Below are positions 60,451 to 64,000 of a stretch of 64,000 nucleotides of DNA, piece by piece. The notes under the pieces were generated by a model. That model saw only the letters and a list, made by a program, of their open reading frames with translations. It was not told where the DNA came from and ran no database searches. The translations under genes were made by a program, and so were the position numbers. Within the stretch, counting starts at the first letter, position 1; each line of letters starts with the position of its first letter. This DNA comes from Branchiostoma floridae (taxonomy: Eukaryota > Chordata > Leptocardii > Amphioxiformes > Branchiostomatidae): assembly GCF_000003815.2 (NCBI RefSeq), contig NC_049991.1, positions 11,816,917-11,880,916 of the forward strand, in the 5' to 3' direction.

Positions 60451-63400
60451 TATTTGGCTTCATTATTGCAAAGCAAGATATAAAGTTAAAAAAGGAAACC
60501 CATAGACTTTGATGCTACTTTCATGGTACATTTATGGAAGACTTGTGTGAAGTTTTCAGATGAAACTTTATCATACAGGCTACGTAGCATCCAGACTTAT
60601 CATTACCGTTCAACTGTTATCCTCTACAGATATACTGGGTTGATGTTGATATATCATTGAACCATCATGGACCAAGAAAGATAAAATAGACCAAATAAGT
60701 TCAGACACATCTGTCCTTTGATGTATGTCTAACTTTATCAGGAGGTATTTTAGAAGGGGAAGTTATCGTAGCCTGGTGAACTTTTCCGATAATTGGTCTA
60801 TCATACTTGGGTATTTTTCAACCATCAAAATGTTCCCTAGGCTATAAGATATTCTTCTGATTGTGTTGGCACTGGATATAATGGATGCAGGGCATGATGT
60901 AGTCTTACTATATTCTGCTGAAGAAGATATTCAGTGTAATACTAGACAACAGCCAGAAAATACAGCTCCTCCCCCTCGCGGCCTTGCCATGTGGAAATAA
61001 TTCATTTGAGATTCCTAATCATACATTGAATCTTATGCAATGTTCCAGTACAAGTAAAGCATTGTGTGAGCACTGGTGTGGGGTGGCAGTGTGATATAGT
61101 GAGGTTGATGAATGATATGAAATGAAGTGACCATTTACTCTTAAGGAAAGTGGGACAAAAGCTTATTACTTCATTCTGACTTGGACGCTCAATCACTAAC
61201 CTGTACATGTACCGAAATTAATGACTCCTTGATACAGAATGCTTGATTCTAGCTAAGGAGGGGCCAGTAGATAAGGAGCATCATCCATTAATTAAATTAC
61301 AGAAGGACAGCTAACATGAGAGTCCTCTTCACTTACATACATGTATTGATTTTACTATGTCTTCTAGATTAAGACATTGTCATCTAATCAACAGGAAAGG
61401 ACACTTTGTTGCAAAGTTTGCCCTGATTTGCAGTGACACATCTGGTCACTTAAGAAATTAAATTCCTGTTTTCTTTAGTAGAATCTGATTGATGAATCAA
61501 ACTGACCAAGGAAGTACACTCACTGTTGGGTTATTGTTTCATGTAAAAGTAAGTGATTTATCTGCATTTTGTTTCTCAGTTAAAAGCTGGTTCAAAAATG
61601 GATCATCTACACTTAGTTCCTTTTCAATAAAGAGAAAAGAATACTTCAGCCATTCATATCTTGTATTCATGCCAAAAACGTTTCCTCTCAGTCATAGCTG
61701 TGGAAGACTGCTAAAGCAGTTGGAACATTCCATCACAAATAGCCCCCTATCAAGTTGTGATGGTATGACAGTTACATACACCAGTACAGGAATGCCTCCT
61801 AAGAGTTTAGTCCAGTACTGCAAGAGTGACACACACAGTAGTGAATACTTCCAATACTGTTTTATCAAATAACTTCCCTCCTTGACATAACTTTCTTGGA
61901 CATTAAATTAGCAGTCTAAATGAACAATGCAGTTGAGCACTAGATGTACTGTGTGATACTACCGGTACATCACAGTTGTAAATGAAATTTGGCGTTTCAG
62001 TATTTATGTTCAAAAAATGTACTATTCATCCCACTAGTATGTCAACCTATTTCTAGTCATGAGCAAAATTGTGTACTTAAACCCAAATCACTGTACAGGA
62101 CACTGTTCACAGGACACTATTTGAATGAAAGAGTCTTTGTGACTTGCAGCCTCATAGTCATAGATCAATGAGTTAGGGAGATTGTCCCAGTCACCACAAA
62201 CACACACAAAGGGCTTGAATAGGAGAAGGAAGGTATAGAAAAGCACACAGATCTTCAATTAAATAATGTAATCACGATGGTGACTTTACTTTTGCTTGGT
62301 CAACTCTGGATATAATGTATTTTCTAAAATGTTTGTGGTGTCTTAGATACTCATAGTACAACAGTCTTTTAGATAACACATTTGATAATGCTGATTGCAA
62401 TACTTGGATCATTCAGTGAGTGATGTTCATAGAAAATATAGAAACAGGCTATGGCATTTTGTATCTCTTACGATTCAATACAATGGGTCTATTTTTTAAA
62501 CATCTGTTGTAAAACATGGAATGGAACTAAAAGTGAGAGAAAAAATGATTAAATTTAAGTGGCATCTACATAAGAAACACACACTAAGAAGAAACCACCT
62601 TAACATACAATGTAAACTGAGGTTGGAATTACTCAAGACCAGTGGTGAGCAGTTAACAGGGGATGCAGATGAGCAATTGTTGATCTCTGATTGGTTGAGC
62701 CTGCTATATGATATATCTTTGGGATGGAGTCACAGAAACCCAGTCTGACCATAAGGCGAACATAACTGTTACATGAACCAACATCCACTTTCCTTCAACA
62801 TTCCTCACCATGAAGTCATGACAAAGCTCAGAACATATCATGATGTCATCCATAACAGAAAAACAAATATTTCCAGCCATGGATAGTGTTATATTTTGGG
62901 GTGAGGACAAGGTTTAACAGTACCAACAGGTGCAGCTTGGATTGTGGCTATATCCATGTCAGAGTTAGGAGATCAGTTGCACCAGTTTTACAAATACTAG
63001 CTACATATGCCAAACATGCTGCCCATCATTTGGGTAGACGTTGCTGATAGGGTGGTTCTGGTTGCACTATTCTAATGAAAACTTGAAAACAGATGATATT
63101 TGCACTGCTGTAGCTTATTCACAATCCTTCAGAAATCTGTACACAATTAATTAGACATAATTCGTCAATGATATCAACACTGTAGTTGTCACAAACGTAC
63201 CTTATAGGGATAAAACATCATTAGTAGACTGTGATTCATCATTTGATACCATGAATGTACTGGCATCCTAAAGAGACAGTTCCATTTCATCCCAGCATGT
63301 GCATTACCCAAACAAAGAGTGTCCAAACATGGCTTTTGTACTACAAGCCATAGTAAAAGGCAAGTGATGTCAGTCCATCAGCATTTATGATACCCTACAC

Positions 63401-64000
63401 CTCAGCCATCATCCATGGATATATGGAGATTTCCACTCACTGTTTACACAAGGCTGAAGGTCAGGAATGTGCAGGAAAATAAGATGCTGAGGATTGCCTG
63501 GACCTTCAATAACTCAACCTGGACAAATTATCAAAGCCTTGCAGGTCGTGTCGGTACATTTGGTCAGTACTGTCATGCGCGGATTTAGGGGGGGGCGCAC
63601 CCGGCGCGCGCCCCCCCTTTGGCTGGACCCAAAAAAAAATTCGGCTGGACCACAAAAAAAAAAGGAATTCCACAAATAAATCCAGAAAATCAGCGAAAGT
63701 TTCAGCGAAGCGGCGACAATACAAAGCTGCTAACCAACAATACCAAGGCGCACTCCTCCCGCTTTTACTTCCTCATTGTGTCGGTCGTTGCGGGCATAGC
63801 CAGAATGTTTCGTAACCAGGACGTTGGCAATACTCCCGCCCTTCTTCGGAACTCGCTTATGTTCCATCTGACTCTAATATTGTTATTATACTTGCTATTT
63901 TGGTGCACTATTAGCCCATGTGGACTGAGCGACGCAAGATACAATGTTAAACATTCATTCATTCATACTGTGACGGTAAATGTCAGGACTAAAAATGTAT
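60451..64000. other. Right end of window, no gene supported
   Basis: Open frames here, the longest 127 codons at 61489-61872 on the plus strand, show no recognisable motif or splice partners. A GC-rich hairpin lies at about 63587-63618. Confidence 0.5.
63587..63618. repeat. G-run/C-run hairpin, probable MITE end
   Basis: GGGGGGGGCGC and GCGCCCCCCC face each other across a short loop, preceded by CGCGGATTTA. This resembles one end of a common hAT-type MITE, but the other end was not found. Confidence 0.5.

Noticed and set aside
61489-61872. 127-codon plus-strand ORF near the right end
   Set aside because: It has Ser-rich low-information sequence with no motif, neighbour or exon structure to support it.
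1-64000. CRISPR arrays, bacterial operons, ribosomal RNA genes
   Set aside because: There is no regularly spaced short direct repeat array, no ribosome-binding-site gene organisation and no rRNA-like sequence. The window is clearly metazoan.

Overview
This window looks like a piece of an invertebrate chordate genome, most probably amphioxus (Branchiostoma). The reasons are intron-containing genes with GT-AG splice sites, cellular RNA-dependent RNA polymerase (RdRP) genes (known in amphioxus and unusual among chordates), an inward-rectifier K+ channel gene, and many short inverted-repeat elements in AT-rich DNA. The species call is inference. All gene models were spliced by eye. For the three complete multi-exon genes every junction keeps the reading frame.

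Layout. 1-1792 (+) is the 3' end of one cellular RdRP gene. 2920-9358 (-) is a complete nine-exon paralogue with the DLDGD catalytic motif, tail to tail with the first. About 9.4-31.4 kb has no convincing gene; it holds microsatellites, a decayed LINE, tRNA-derived SINE-like pieces, several MITE-like inverted repeats and a possible regulatory block. 31.5-44.06 kb holds two convergent, intact, intron-rich genes whose stop codons are 7 bp apart. One (+) encodes a 1223-aa protein that I read as an RNase H-fold transposase related in layout to P element/THAP9. The other (-) encodes a 624-aa EXO1/FEN1-type nuclease carrying a C-terminal HIRAN-like domain. A large transposase plus an XPG/Rad2-family nuclease recalls the Academ DNA-transposon superfamily, so this pair is the main candidate for an unusual system: either a live transposon or a domesticated pair. 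44.1-48.3 kb is mostly empty. 48469-49870 (+) is a Kir2/Kir3-like channel broken by one extra T. 57373-60448 is a pogo/Tigger-like DNA transposon with TA target-site duplication, terminal inverted repeats and an intact 526-aa transposase. The last 3.5 kb shows no recognised gene.

How it fits together. The RdRPs would make double-stranded RNA from RNA templates. The transposase/nuclease pair would cut or process DNA. The Kir channel is an ordinary membrane gene. No operon-like relation is expected; the RdRPs are linked by local duplication and the convergent pair by probable common origin.
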